Shown: piece by piece, positions 11,752 through 22,680 of the stretch
Position numbering within the stretch: the stretch's first letter is position 1
Layout of the letters: every line of letters begins with the position of its first letter
NCBI GenBank assembly: GCA_949825025.1
Contig: OX463788.1
Span: 29,344,340 to 29,408,339 of the forward strand
DNA: 64,000 bases
Direction of reading: 5' to 3'
Source: Siphlonurus alternatus
Taxonomy: Eukaryota; Arthropoda; Insecta; Ephemeroptera; Siphlonuridae
Notes under the pieces: generated by a model
Seen by the model: the letters and a program-made list of their open reading frames with translations, nothing else
Told to the model about the DNA's origin: nothing
Databases searched by the model: none
Made by a program: the position numbers and the translations under genes

Positions 11752-11822
11752 ACAGTCATTAGTGCTTAAAAGCCGTAGAAAAACTTTCAAAACAATTTAA
11801 CAATAAGCAGTTTTTTTTTAAA
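11076..11822. repeat. 747-base near-perfect palindrome with (TA)n centre
   Basis: Arms of about 370 bases mirror around position 11449 and I find very few mismatches (for example GGTTCTATTAC versus GGTTCGATTAC). The left arm includes the right half of the 10408 element, an A run at about 11153-11180 that mirrors a T run at about 11719-11746, a unique stretch (CACAGGAGACTATATATAAT) and (TA)n. Such low divergence means a recent inverted duplication or an assembly artefact. Confidence 0.85.
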
Positions 11823-12336
11823 ATACTGACCTCGATCGTCAGTATATAAAACCAACAAAAACATTAATTGCTATAAAGTTTCAAATATTAAAATACTGAA
11901 GGATATTTATATATTAATGAGAAACTTCAACATTGACGACACAATTCTCTCAGCCAATGAAAATCCAGCGCGCGAACTGCGCGCTACTACATGCTCTATC
12001 AAGCTTCCTATCCTTTAACCCAGCGGTGCATGGTTTTTAATTTTTTCTGACGGTTCTTATGAAGGGCAAGATTAATAATTCATATATGAGTCACGGGAAA
12101 GATCACTTTACACGACATAAAAAATATTCGAGATTTTGTGCAGCATAGAATTTGATTTGAATGAAAAAATAAATAAGATTTTTCTCCTAACAAACCTTAC
12201 GGAGCGATGTCAGAATGCGGCGCTGCGGCATTTCTAAGTTGAAGCTTGTCATTAGAATTAAATTAATTTACAAATGATGCAAATTAAGTGTATTTTCATG
12301 ACCTATATATAGCTATAATAATAATTAAATAATTAC
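11823..12336. other. Intergenic or intronic spacer, no element recognised
   Basis: Contains a small GCGCGAACTGCGCGC patch near 11970. It lies just downstream (on the - strand) of the splice donor of the decayed exon. Confidence 0.35.
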
Positions 12337-12970
12337 CTTGGTCAATGCCATGCATTATGTCATGTTGAAGAAAGTCAAAAGAGACTCCCACAGCCTTTTG
12401 CTTGTACGCTGCATGGGCGCCCCTCATCCAGTGCTGGCCAGCCCACAACAGTAATTGGGCTTTCGTTGTAACTGCTGGGACCAGGCTCGCCAGCCTCTAG
12501 CTATAATATAGGCCCCCTGGAGAGTGGTCAGATGAGCCCCCGCTAATCGAAACGTTACACATCTCTCCGTCATAATGGACAGATGGTTTGAAGCTGAAGT
12601 CGTAGCGGTTTTGGGGGGTCTTCATTTCAGGATAATTCTTGAAATGATTATCATGATGATTTTCAGCAGGCCGGCCAAAGTCTATCACATCATGGTCACG
12701 TTGTCCATAAGATTTTCTGGCAGAAAAGTCGTAACCTTGATCATACTGGCCATGACTAAAATAATGTTTTAGCCCTCTATTCCCTTTCATGCCATATGGT
12801 CATGGTCTCTTTCATTGGAACGCTCACTTCCTTTCTTGTAATCATAGTGATGATTATAATCTTGATAATTGTAGTTCCTCTCAGGATAATCATAAAGTAA
12901 CCTCTCCTCTTCAGAACACTCCAAGTCTCTCAATGTTGCATGTATTCAAATCGAAGAGGTGAGCTTCCCA
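12337..12970 (-). pseudogene. Decayed coding exon, 3' segment (unrecognised protein)
   Basis: On the - strand, an open run encodes an acidic/tyrosine-rich tract (SEEERLLYDYPERNYNYQDY, then HGQYDQGYDFSARKSYGQRD). After one stop/frame change comes a better-ordered C-terminal part (LLLWAGQHWMRGAHAAYKQK, VSFDFLQHDIMHGIDQ). It ends in AAG|GTAATT, a good splice donor at 12336. A stop after GGLYYS and an interrupted frame near 12790 show decay. Retained splice sites argue against a retrocopy. I do not recognise the family. It continues upstream at 16201-16620 and 17808-18259. Confidence 0.5.
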
Positions 12971-13434
12971 CGAGAAAATAAATGCGAATAAATTGTGAAT
13001 ACGAGTGAAAAATTCACACATTTTCCCACATGTTGAAGCCGATTGACGACTGTCTCATGCAGATTGATGCGTCATTCACGCATTTTAACAAATTTTTAAT
13101 AATTTAACAAAATAAGTGTATTTCAAGCAATTTCACCCATCCATATTGACATATACTGATTAATATTCACATAGTTGACTAGAGCAACTCCACGCATTTT
13201 CACATAAATTGACGTATTTTTAATTTAGTATCAACTTCACCTCTATTGATGCAAATTGAGTTGATTCCACTCGCCCATTTTCATGAATTTTCACGCAGTT
13301 TCATCCAATTATGATCCAACATTTTTTATAAAGTCAGTTCATGTATACTGACGCACTTTCAGCCAGTTTGATGCAAAGTACGTTCACTCACTTTGAAACT
13401 TTTTCATGCACATTCACCTATTTGTCAACCAATT

Positions 13435-13830
13435 GTTTTCATAAAGTCCCCTCATGCAAATTGACACATTTTGACATATTTTGACGCATTTTCACCAATT
13501 TGTTGACCTTTTTTTTTTTCATAAAGTCCCCTCATGCAAATTGGCACATTTTGACATATTTTGACGCATTTTCACCAATTTGTTGACCATTTTTTTTCAT
13601 AAAGTCCCCTCATGCAAATTGACACATTTTGACATATTTTGACGCATTTTCACCAATTTGTTGAACTTTTTTTTTTCATAAAGTCCCCTCATGCAAATTG
13701 ACATATTTTGACATATTTTGACGTATTTTCATCAATTTGCTGACCTTTTTTTTATAAAGTCCCCTCATGCAAATTGACACATTTTGACATATTTTCACAC
13801 ACTTTCACCCATTTGTTGACCATTTTTTTT
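13435..13830. repeat. Tandem array, about 80-base units (W1 left arm)
   Basis: About five units of the type CATAAAGTCCCCTCATGCAA, then ATTGACACATTTTGACATAT, TTTGACGCATTTTCACC and AATTTGTTGACC, with short T runs between units. Confidence 0.85.
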
Positions 13831-14310
13831 TTAGTAAAGACCCCTAATGTTTTTTCACGCATTTTCACACATTTTCACGCACTTTGAACTATTTGTTCGA
13901 CAATTTTTTTTAACAACATCCTTTAGTGTATATTAATGTATTTTAACATATTTTCAGCATCTCTCAGTAGGAAATTTGACGTCCCATGACCAGCAAGTGA
14001 CGGTACGTCATGGAACAAGGCGTGAAAAAATGTTATTCATGTGAGGGGACTTTGGAAAAAAATTAGTCGACAAATGGTCGAAGTGCGTAAAAATGTGTGA
14101 AAATGCGTGAAAATACATTAGTGGTCTTTATTAAAAAAAAGGTCAACAAATGGGTGAAAATGCGTGAAAAAGTGTGAAAATGCGTGGATATGCATGAAGG
14201 GACTTAATGAAAAATGTTGGTCGACAAATGGGTGAAAGTGCGTGGAAAAGTGTGAAAATGCGTGAATATGCATGAGGGGACTTCATGAAAAAAATGTTCT
14301 ACAAATCTAG

Positions 14311-14366
14311 TCACATGACCGGAAGTCATGTGACTTGGCGGTTGGTAGTAACACAAGATGGCTGAC
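14311..14366 (+). promoter_or_regulatory. Promoter-like motif cluster inside W1
   Basis: TCACATGACC and GTCATGTGAC form inverted CACATG/CATGTG E-boxes around an ETS-type ACCGGAAGT (14318-14326). A YY1-type AAGATGGCTGAC (14355-14366) follows, whose ATG opens MADAER. This ETS plus YY1 arrangement is typical of TATA-less metazoan promoters. It is absent from the second copy of the segment at 19155-19735. Confidence 0.4.
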
Positions 14367-14583
14367 GCCGAGAGGTTATAGAAAGCTCCATGCACGTGTG
14401 TGTATGGTGATTTATGAGGTGTTTAAGTCAAGTTTTACCTATTCCTGAACATTAAATAGTTAATTACAATGAAGTTAGGTTACCATTCGTTTGTCCAGTG
14501 TTAATATTTGCCATTTTTTCGCACTTTTTATGATGTAAAAAGAGAAAATTCAATGTTGCATTTTTGCCGGTCGAGTTTTCAAA

Positions 14584-15008
14584 ATGTCAGATTTGGAGTC
14601 GCATAAAATGTCGAAGATTAATAAGCCACGACGAGAAGTTCTATCAGATAAGTAAAAACAGTTCTTAATTTATTCAATTATGGCGAAGTATAAAAATAAT
14701 TCCTTTAATACTTAAATTATTCAAAGGAATCATTAAAAAGTAGTGAAAACCTTATACTGCTATTATAGTCAGCCTAGTAAGTTTTTTTTTATAAGCCTCT
14801 CATTTTACTAGCTGATGTATATCTGTATACCGGCCTATACTTCTGTTTGTAAAAATTATTGATTTTATTTTGCTTTCGATGTTTGACAAATGAGAACAAT
14901 CTTTATTACTGTACGTAAAAATTTGCGCGCGTTTCTTTGTGGATTTTTCGTACATTTCAGGTATCCATGGACTGAAGCCATGGGACTGCATTCACTTCCA
15001 ATGGTTTG
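14584..15008 (+). pseudogene. Two-exon gene fragment carried by W1
   Basis: Exon 14584-14651 (starts ATG, encodes MSDLESHKMSKINKPRREVL then SD) ends before GTAAAA. A 309-base intron ends TACATTTCAG. Exon 14961-15008 (YPWTEAMGLHSLPMV) ends before GTGAGC. The split AAG codon joins in frame. The protein is unrecognised. A second copy exists inverted at 19155-19735. Inference: a host gene 5' region captured by the element. Confidence 0.45.
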
Positions 15009-15179
15009 GTGAGCTAGCCTGCGACGAAAAATGCATGAGACCATGTGTAAAAATTTGGTAAATGATGGTGTGAAAATTCGTGGGAATGAATGAATTTTGC
15101 ATGTATAGACTTTGTTAAAAAATTACTTGTTAAATGTATGAAATTTCGTGAAAAGGTTTGAAAAATATTAAATTTGAAT

Positions 15180-15540
15180 GACTGGGCTTTGTAAAATAAT
15201 ATGGTTGATAAAAGCGTGAAAGTTCATGAAAAAGCGTCAAAATGAGTGAATTTGAAGGACTGAACTTTGTAAAAAATAATGGTTGATAAAAGTGTGAAAG
15301 TTCGTGAAAAAGCGTCAAAATGAGTGAATTTGAATGACTGGACATTGTAAAAAATTATGGTTGATAAAAGCGTGAAAGTTCGTAAAAAAGCGTCAAGATG
15401 AGTGAATTTGAATGAATGGACTTTGTAAAAAAATTATGGTTGATAAAAGCGTGAAAGTTCCTGAAAAAGCGTCAAAATAAGTGAATTTGAATGAATGGAC
15501 TTTAGGAAAAAAATTAATCAATGAAAGTGTGAAAGTTCAC
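15180..15540. repeat. Tandem array, about 80-base units (W1 right arm)
   Basis: Four to five copies of a unit containing GGTTGATAAAAGCGTGAAAG, TTCGTGAAAAAGCGTC and AAAATGAGTGAATTTGAATG. Confidence 0.85.
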
Positions 15541-15559
15541 GAAAGGGCGTCAAAATGTG

Positions 15560-16180
15560 CGAGCCAGCTAGTATACCTGAAAGTGTGTGAATTCGAGCGA
15601 AGTATTTTGGTGGCGGGCATTTACGTCAATATTTGTTAATATTAATCAAATTACATGAAAATGTGCAAATATATGATATCAAATTCACTCGCGCTTATTG
15701 ACTCAGAAAAGGGGCGAAATTTAGGTGAATTGGAGTCAATATGCGCGAGCCAATATACCTGAAAGTGCGTCAAGTCGAGCGAAGTATTTCGGCAGGCATT
15801 TACGTCAATACTCGTCAATATTAATCAAAATACGTGAAAATGCGTCAATATAAAGTACCAAGCATCGCCAAAGTGCATCAATTCACGTTAATTCACTTGC
15901 GCATATTGACTCTAAAAAGGGGCGAAATTTAGGTGAATTGGAGTCAATATGCGCGAGCCAATATACCTGAAAGTGCGTGAAGTCGAGCGAAGTATTTCGG
16001 CAGGCATTCACGTCAATACTCGTCAATATTCATCAATATACGTGAAAATGCGTCAATATAAAGTACCAAACAACGCCAAAGTGCATCAATACACGTTAAT
16101 TCGCTCGCGCATATTGACTCCAAAAAGGGGCGAAATTTAGGTTAATTGGAGTCAATATGTGCGAGTGAATTTGTTGTGAG
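15560..16180. repeat. Tandem array, about 200-base units (W1 right arm)
   Basis: Three units starting GCGAGCCA(A/G)(T/C)(A/T)TA.CCTGAAAGTG and containing GTCGAGCGAAGTATTT, CGTCAATA.TCGTCAATATT and AAAAGGGGCGAAATTTAGG. The second and third are the most alike. Confidence 0.8.
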
Positions 16181-16200
16181 CTTTCACTCTTATTTTCTCG

Positions 16201-16620
16201 TCTCTAGATTCTGAGGACTTGTAATCCTGATAATCGATCGATCATAGTGACTAGCATTTCTTTGGTCAGAATGATAGTTATCACTCACATAAGGTGATCC
16301 ACTCACACCATGCACTGTCGGAAGAGCATGCAGCTTGGATCAAACTCACTTCTCTTTGGAATATGGCACCTGTTTTGCCCTTGGTTACCCCAGCCCAGGA
16401 AGAACTTTCCACTTTCCCGAAATTGCTGCGAGCTTTGGCTCCCAGAGCAGGCCAAGTTCTAGCTCTTATCAGAATCTCCAGTGCTTTAATTCATCGTCGG
16501 CAGACAATCTAGGATCGGGCAAGATGTTGAAGTTGGCAGCCATTCTATTCTTGGAAGGCCGGCCCTCCTCCAAGGCCATAAGTTGAGGGTAGTGGATCAT
16601 CACGGTGGCTTTGAGGACCC
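16201..16620 (-). pseudogene. Decayed coding exon, middle segment
   Basis: - strand pieces in shifting frames: SHRDDPLPSTYGLGGGPA, NRMAANFNILPDPRLSADDE, SGSQSSQQFRESGKFFLGWG, then HGVSGSPYVSDNYHSDQRNA and DYQDYKSSESR next to the W1 border. The Ser/Tyr/Asp composition and DYQDY motif match the 12337-12970 segment. At least three frame changes are needed to join it. Confidence 0.45.
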
Positions 16621-17790
16621 TCAAAACTACTCCTCGAGGAGTAATATAACAAGAGGTGTCCCACAGGGAGGAAATGCTAGTCCATACCTATTTCTCATAA
16701 CTAAAAATGATCTTGAGGACCTTATCACAGAAGGCGACTTATACGAGTACGCTGACGATACCAGTCACATAATCGCTAAAACGAATTATGGGGATGTTGT
16801 CTCGGCAGCGAACTCTCAGACAGCTCTAATGCAGAAATTTTGTGCACAAAACTCCCTGACTATAAATAAAAGTAAGACCAAGTACCTTATTTTGCAAACT
16901 CATAACAGCATTGTTCCTGAATATCATTGGATATCACTATTGAGACTGAAAAATTAGAAAGGCATAGTGAAGTAAATTTTTTAGGCCTCATTGTCACTGA
17001 GACACTGTCCTGGGAAAAACATATTAACTCGACTAAATGTCCCCGTCTAAATTCAGCATGCAGCATGCTAAAGAAGCTTCAGCACATTTGTTTCAGATGA
17101 CTCACTGCTATCTGTATATTATGCACATTTTGAATAACATTTGCTATATGGACTTATTTTTTGGGGAAATTCCCCTTTTGCAGTGATCGAGACTCATGAT
17201 CATACAGAAAACAGCAGTCAGAATTTTGTGTAAAAGTCATTACTTAGAACACTGCAAGCCCTTATTTATAAAGAAACAAATCCTAACCTTACCTTGTTTA
17301 TTAATTGTGGAAACATGTTGTTTTGTATTAAAGCATCCACATTTATTTATTAAAAATTCTGATCTTCATAACCATGATACTCGAGCCAGCAATAAGATTT
17401 TTGTTGAAAGGCACAATCTCTCCATGTATAAGAGAGGGCCTCATTTTTTATGTCTGACTTTGTATAATCATTTAGAACCTTTCATAAATCTGTATACTCG
17501 CTCAGATAGAAATGCTCGTAAGGTATTGAAAAGCTTGCTTGTAAACTTTCCTTTTTATAGTGTAAAGGAATATCTTCAGTCTGATGTGAATGTTTTTCTA
17601 AATTATTATGAAGAGAAAATCAGAAATGTTTGTTAATTGCAATATTTGTTAAAATTATAAATGATGACTGTGTTTGTTATAGGATGTGTATGATTTAATT
17701 GTTATGTATGTTTTGATGCATCAAATTCTGACTTGATCAATATTACTATATGTAATCTAATTAATGATCCGATTAAAATAAAATTCTATA
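16621..17790 (+). pseudogene. 5'-truncated LINE (jockey/CR1-like reverse transcriptase C-terminal half)
   Basis: The frame opens in the RT palm: RGVPQGGNASPYLFLITKND, then LYEYADDTSHI (YADD box) and the thumb TINKSKTKYLILQTHNS. Frame breaks near 16957 and 17100 separate the C-terminal region at 17196-17636 (RILCKSHYLEHCKPLFIKK.., HNHDTRASNKI). It ends in an ATTAAAATAAAATTC / TATTC-repeat tail, typical of target-primed insertion. It interrupts the decayed - strand exon. This clade differs from the intact element at 23945. Confidence 0.75.
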
Positions 17791-17807
17791 TTCTATTCTA
17801 TTCTCAT

Positions 17808-18259
17808 GCAGCTCTGTAAGAGTCTCTCTCACCATAGATGTCACTTGAGGCAAGGGCAGCTTCTTCATCACGACTGTGTTGGCCATGCAGTTCTGCCTGA
17901 AGTCTGCTCGATCTCCATAGTATCCACCGCGTGAGCAGCTTTTCCATTGCAGAATGAGGAAGCACTGTGGTTATTTCTGTGCGACCCCTTGGCCAGCCCA
18001 TCACGAGGTGCTGGGAGGAAATTACGAGCCGTTCCCCCACTGCCAGATGAGGAAGCACTGAAGTTGTGTTGGTCTTCTCTGTGCAACCCCTTGGCCACTC
18101 CATTACGGAGGTGCTGGGAGGAAATCACGAGCCGATCCCCCACTGCTGGACGTGGAAACAGCAGCATCGTCAGGACGCAAGAATGGCTCAGCACCACACT
18201 CCTCACTCATTCGAGTCTTAGGGCCTTTGCCATCAAAGATTGAGGCATCAAAAACTACA
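17808..18259 (-). pseudogene. Decayed coding exon, 5' segment with splice acceptor
   Basis: The - strand acceptor CTGTTTACAG precedes VVFDASIFDGKGPKTRMSEE. It continues SSSGGSARDFLPAPP, and after a frameshift comes a second related repeat unit (SGSGGTARNFLPAPRDGLAK). Then SRDEEAALASSDIYGERDSY runs up to the LINE insertion. The two SGG(S/T)AR(D/N)FLPAP units show an internal duplication of about 30 residues. Unrecognised Ser/Gly-rich protein. Confidence 0.45.
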
Positions 18260-18267
18260 CTGTAAAC

Positions 18268-18434
18268 CAGGCTCGGACTGGCCATAAGAGTTGGTGAGCG
18301 ATCGCTCAGTAGGCCCCCTCGGCTGGGAGACCCCTACAACGTTAAAAGTAGGCCCCCACAGGGTCAAGTAGGCCCTTGATATGGGTCCGTACTAGTGTTT
18401 GCTCAGTAGGCCCTTTAAGCCCAGTCCGACCGTG
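18268..18434. mobile_element. 167-base hAT-like element with 8-bp TSD
   Basis: Ends CAGGCTCGGACTGGCC and, inverted, CACGGTCGGACTGGGC. The perfect duplication CTGTAAAC lies at 18260-18267 and 18435-18442. Interior rich in TAGGCCC words. On the - strand the duplicated target is GTTTACAG, the splice acceptor of the decayed exon, so that site now exists twice. Confidence 0.85.
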
Positions 18435-18442
18435 CTGTAAAC

Positions 18443-18660
18443 AGAATATGGTAATATAAATTTAGATATTATATATACTCTTATTCACTATGAAAATGTA
18501 AAATTATATTTCCAGTTTTATTATTTTTCTTCTAAAGTTATGCTGATATAAAAATTAGGGTTTATTCCTAGAGTATAATTATACATAATTTATAATGGCC
18601 ATTGCGGTAACTAATTTAAAAACTTATTCTTACCAAGTTTACTTTGGCGCAGTATATATA
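18443..18660. other. AT-rich spacer
   Basis: No element or gene recognised. On the - strand this would be intron upstream of the decayed exon. Confidence 0.4.
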
Positions 18661-19155
18661 CAGGGTATCCACAGAAATGGAGTATTGACCTTAAATTTTT
18701 TTATTGCAGAAATGGATAGAGGGTGCAAAGTTATGCAACCCTGATTTTTTTCAGATTTTTTAGAGCCCGGGAACTATTTTTAAAAAATTTTTGAAAGTTA
18801 TTTTTGTGACGTCACGAGACGCCGTTCCTTAAGAAAAAGATAGGACTTGCTGCCGCGTGACGTCACAAAAAGGACTTTCAATAATTTTTTAAAAATACTT
18901 CCCGGGCTCTAAAAAATCTGAAAAAAATCAAGGTAGCATAACTTTGCACGCTCTATCCATTTCTGCAATAAAAAAAATTGAGGACAATACTCCATTGTCA
19001 CGAATTGGCAGTTAAATTAAAGTATGAAGCAGGATGGTAACATGAACATGTTATACATCAAATTAAAGCTCAACAATCAACATTTTCAAAATTGTAAGCA
19101 AAAAAGCATTGTGTGGACTTGTTTTCTTTTGAAACGAAAAAGGAACAAAAATGGC
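18661..19155. mobile_element. Family G element, left arm only, with nested A-type foldback
   Basis: Begins CAGGGTATCCACAGAAAT. It resumes after the nested element with TGTCACGAATTGGCAG and runs to GGAACAAAAATGGC, where it is cut by the 19155-19735 segment. Its right arm is missing. Confidence 0.65.
18679..18993. mobile_element. Family A-related foldback nested in G
   Basis: Ends GGAGTATTG / CAATACTCC, apparently with a 2-base AT duplication judged against the unbroken G sequence (CAGAAATTGTCAC at 43623-43660). The GACGTCACGAGACGCC centre and GCCCGGGAACTATTTTTAAA arms place it with family A. Confidence 0.75.
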
Positions 19156-19735
19156 CTCATGCATTTTTCGTCGCAGGCTAGCTCACCAAACCATTGGAAG
19201 TGAATGCAGTCCCATGGCTTCAGTCCATGGATACCTGAAATGTACGAAAAATCCACAAAGAAACGCGCGCAAATTTTTACGTACAGTAATAAAGATTGTT
19301 CTCATTTGTCAAACATCGAAAGCAAAATAAAAACAATAATTTTTACAAACAGAAATATAGGCCGGTATACAGATATACATCAGCTAGTAAAATAAGAGGC
19401 TTATAAAAAAAAAACTTACTAGGCTGACTATATAATAGCAGTATAACGTTTTCACTACTTTTTAATGATTCCTTTGAATAATTTAACTATTAAAGGAATT
19501 ATTTTTATACTTCGCCATAATTAAATAAATTAAGAACTGTTTTTACTTATCTGATAGAACTTCTCGTCGTGGCTTATTAATCTTCGACATTTTATGCGAC
19601 TCCAAATCTGACATTTTGAAAACTCGACCGGCAAAAATGCAACATTGAATTTTCTCTTTTTACATCATAAAAAGTGCGAAAAAATGGCAAATATTAACAC
19701 TGGACAAACGAATGGTAACCTAACTTCATTGTAAT
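19155..19735 (-). repeat. Inverted second copy of the W1 gene fragment
   Basis: About 580 bases are nearly identical to 14465-15041 in reverse orientation, including both candidate exons and their splice sites. Homology stops at ATTACAATGAAGTTAGG on one side and CATGCATTTTTCG on the other. The promoter-like motifs of W1 are not included. Confidence 0.85.
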
Positions 19736-20151
19736 GGTCAGCATCCATGATGACATCACCAATCCTTTGTCCTCCCATTTACTTACAAAAAAAGATTGGG
19801 CGCACGTAAGATCCTATATACGGAGCAATTTTTCGATCGCTTATTGTTAACGCTTTAAATAAGTTATGTTTGCAAATTTAAAATTACGTATGGCACTAAC
19901 CTTTTACGTTTGCTGCTATAAAAATTTTATTATTTGCCTCGGCTCAGTTCAATTAAAGAGCATCTAAAAAATTTCGCGGTAGTAGTGTTTTGACTTCGAG
20001 CAGAAAAATCGTGCGCAGAAGGGTTGCGCGCCGATGCGCGGTGGTTGTAGCAGGAGTCAAAATCAGCAAACGAACATGGTGACATATATAATTTTTCTGA
20101 TGGATACTCACCATTATATATATATACAGCTAGGGTGTAAATTCGCACAAA

Positions 20152-20438
20152 TAGAGGCCTCAAGTCAGCTGATTTTTCGGTGATCCCACCCGCTATACCA
20201 AACCTATGAAAAAAAAACGTGAATTCGTATTTTCACCAAGAATAAGATTTTTCAGGGATAATTCCTCTACGGAACTTTGATCCAAACTGAAAAATAAAGT
20301 AGATAATTCAAGATTTAGATTTTTTACTTGATTTATAACCGAGAAAAGTTAAAAAAACACTTTACTTCATTTTCAAGTGCAAGATGGACCTTAGTGACAA
20401 ACAGTTGCGCAGCGAAAGCGCATCACTTGAAGCCTCCA
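20152..20438. mobile_element. Family B foldback, copy 3
   Basis: TAGAGGCCTCAAGTCAGCTG to CTTGAAGCCTCCA, opposite orientation to copies 1 and 4. Interrupts the left end of G2. Confidence 0.75.
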
Positions 20439-21089
20439 TTGACAGGCAAATTAAAGTGTGAAGCACGATGGTAACACGAACATGTTATACATCAAATTAA
20501 AGCTCAACAATCAACATTTTCAAAATTGTAAGCAAAAAAGCATTGTGTGGACTTGTGTTCTTCTGAAACGAAAAAGGCCGTTTCTGAGCTCCAACCTCCG
20601 TAGAATCAGCTGACATCTCTCTAAGAGATTGTCCTATTTTAATTATTCGCTTGAATAAAATTTTTCACACACAATTTACCACAAGGCTTCTCCACATGAG
20701 CATCGTTGATACCCCCCGGCACACGTCCAGACGGGCCTCCAGTTCTCATCACCACAACAATCAGATTAATCACGACAGCAATTCTGGCAACGTGTGGCGA
20801 TCGAGAACTGGAGGCCTGTCAGGGCGTGTGCCGGGTTTACCAACGGTCGGTGCTCATGCGGAGAAGCCTTGTGGTAAATTGTGTGGGTAAATTTTTATTC
20901 AAGCGAATAATTAAGGGTAAGGTAACGCCACCACCCATGTAGCACACTTCATCGGCTAAATATTGGTCAGATATTGGGAATATTGGCTTAAAATCTACGA
21001 TATCACCAATATGTAGCCAATGTTCTCACAATATTGATATGCCGACATTGCCCAATTTTGGCATTTAATATTCATACAATGTTGACTAA

Positions 21090-21800
21090 AAGTTAGTAGC
21101 GCAATATTTAATTTCACTACCTCGGTCCAATATTATATACGTAGCCATATATTCATTAAATGTGGTTGTCCCAATGTCAATGCAACGTTGGCTGGGCATT
21201 GAAATTCAATGCTTGAAATGTTTATGTCGGTGCAATAATAGCTTTCTGATATTGCTGCGGTGTCAAAATTAAACATTGGTTGAATGTTGGCCAAGGATTG
21301 AAAGTCAATGTATCATATAGGAATTTGTAACAAATATTCAAACAATATTGATGTGAATATTGTTCAATATTGGTGCTCGATATTCATGCAATGTTGGATT
21401 AAAGTTACTAGCACAATATTTAATTTCATTACGTCGGTCCAAGATACTTTGCCGTATATATTCATTGTATGTAGTTTCCCAATGCGTCAATGCAACGTTG
21501 GCTGGGCATTGACGTTCAATACTTGAAATATTTATGTCGATACAATAATGGCTTTCTGATATTGCTGCAGTGTCAACATTAAACATTGGTTGAATGTTGG
21601 CTACGGATTGACAGTCAATGTATCATAGGAATTTGTATCAAATATTCAAACAATATTGATATGTGAATATTGTTCAATATTGGTGCTCGATATTCATGCA
21701 ATGTTGGATTAAAGTTACTAGAACAATATTTAATTTCATTATGTTGCTCCAATATACTTTGCCGAATATTCATTGTATGTAAGTTTCCCAATGTCAATGC
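21090..21800. repeat. Tandem array, about 310-base units in W2
   Basis: Two full units and a partial third, each containing ATATTTAATTTCA, GTCAATGCAACGTTGG and AAACATTGGTTGAATGTTGG. Confidence 0.8.
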
Positions 21801-22392
21801 AACGTTGGGTGGGCATTGAAGTGCGATGTTCGAAACATTTAGATTGGGATTGGCTAAATATTGGCCCAATATTGCACCAATTATAAGTTCTAACTTTGTC
21901 AATAGATGGCAGCAAAATTAATTCAATTTAAAAAACACTTAAAAATTAAATTAAAATTAATTTAAGTCACTGTACTTTTTTTTAAAAGTAAACACTAAAT
22001 AGAACCATTATGCTGGGAATTTTTAAGACAATAAATATTTTAATGCTGTTGTTAACGGAATCAAAAATTAATAAACAATAAGACAGAATAAGAGAAACTC
22101 TAAAAAGAGATATAGATTGAAATAACAAATAGTCTATGATAAAAATACAAGTGTTATACATTAAAAATATACTCCATCATCGAGACTTGGGAAAAAGTCT
22201 TAAAAAAAAGAGCCCCATGATGCATGCAGTTCCATATATATGTAATATGTTAAATACATATTATTACCCTATGGAATCAATCGAATCCAATATTGTGCCA
22301 ATATTGGTTGGCCATTCCTGAGATTCATAAAAAATATATTGCAGCAGTATTTGCCCAATATTAAATTAAATATCTAAGAATGTTAATTTATT

Positions 22393-22680
22393 TTAAATGT
22401 TGGTGCAACATTGGCAATAAATATCCTCCAGCCATAGAGGTTTGTTGCAGCTGCACAATTTAAATGATTTTAAAATTAAATATCCGAACAATGTTTATTT
22501 TAAATGTTGGTGCAACATTAATATTAAATATCGTCCAGCCCTAGAGGTTTGTTGCAGCTGCACTATTGAAACGATATTAAAATTAAATATCCGAACTATG
22601 CTTATTTTAAATGTTGGTGCAATATTGATATTAAATATCGTCCAGCCATAGAGGTTTTTGTTGCAGCTGCACTATTGGAC
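22393..22680. repeat. Tandem array, about 107-base units in W2
   Basis: Three units of AAATGTTGGTGCAACATT, CCAGCCATAGAGGTTTGTTG and CAGCTGCAC. Confidence 0.85.

Larger units (their letters stand above)
12971..16200. mobile_element. W1: 3.2-kb word-array element carrying promoter and exons
   Basis: Inverted ends CGAGAAAATAA (12971) and TTATTTTCTCG (ends 16200). The left arm (about 13000-13960) is built from TTGACGCATTTTCACC-type words; the right arm (14020-16190) from the reverse-complement GTGAAAATGCGTGAA words. Sub-arrays are listed separately. The unique centre (about 14300-15040) holds promoter-like and exon-like sequence. It splits the decayed - strand exon. No clean duplication is visible. 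No transposase ORF, so non-autonomous. Confidence 0.7.

Noticed and set aside
13435..16180. CRISPR-like regularly spaced repeats
   Set aside because: Units are contiguous tandem or permuted repeats without unique spacers, in a eukaryotic intron-bearing context.
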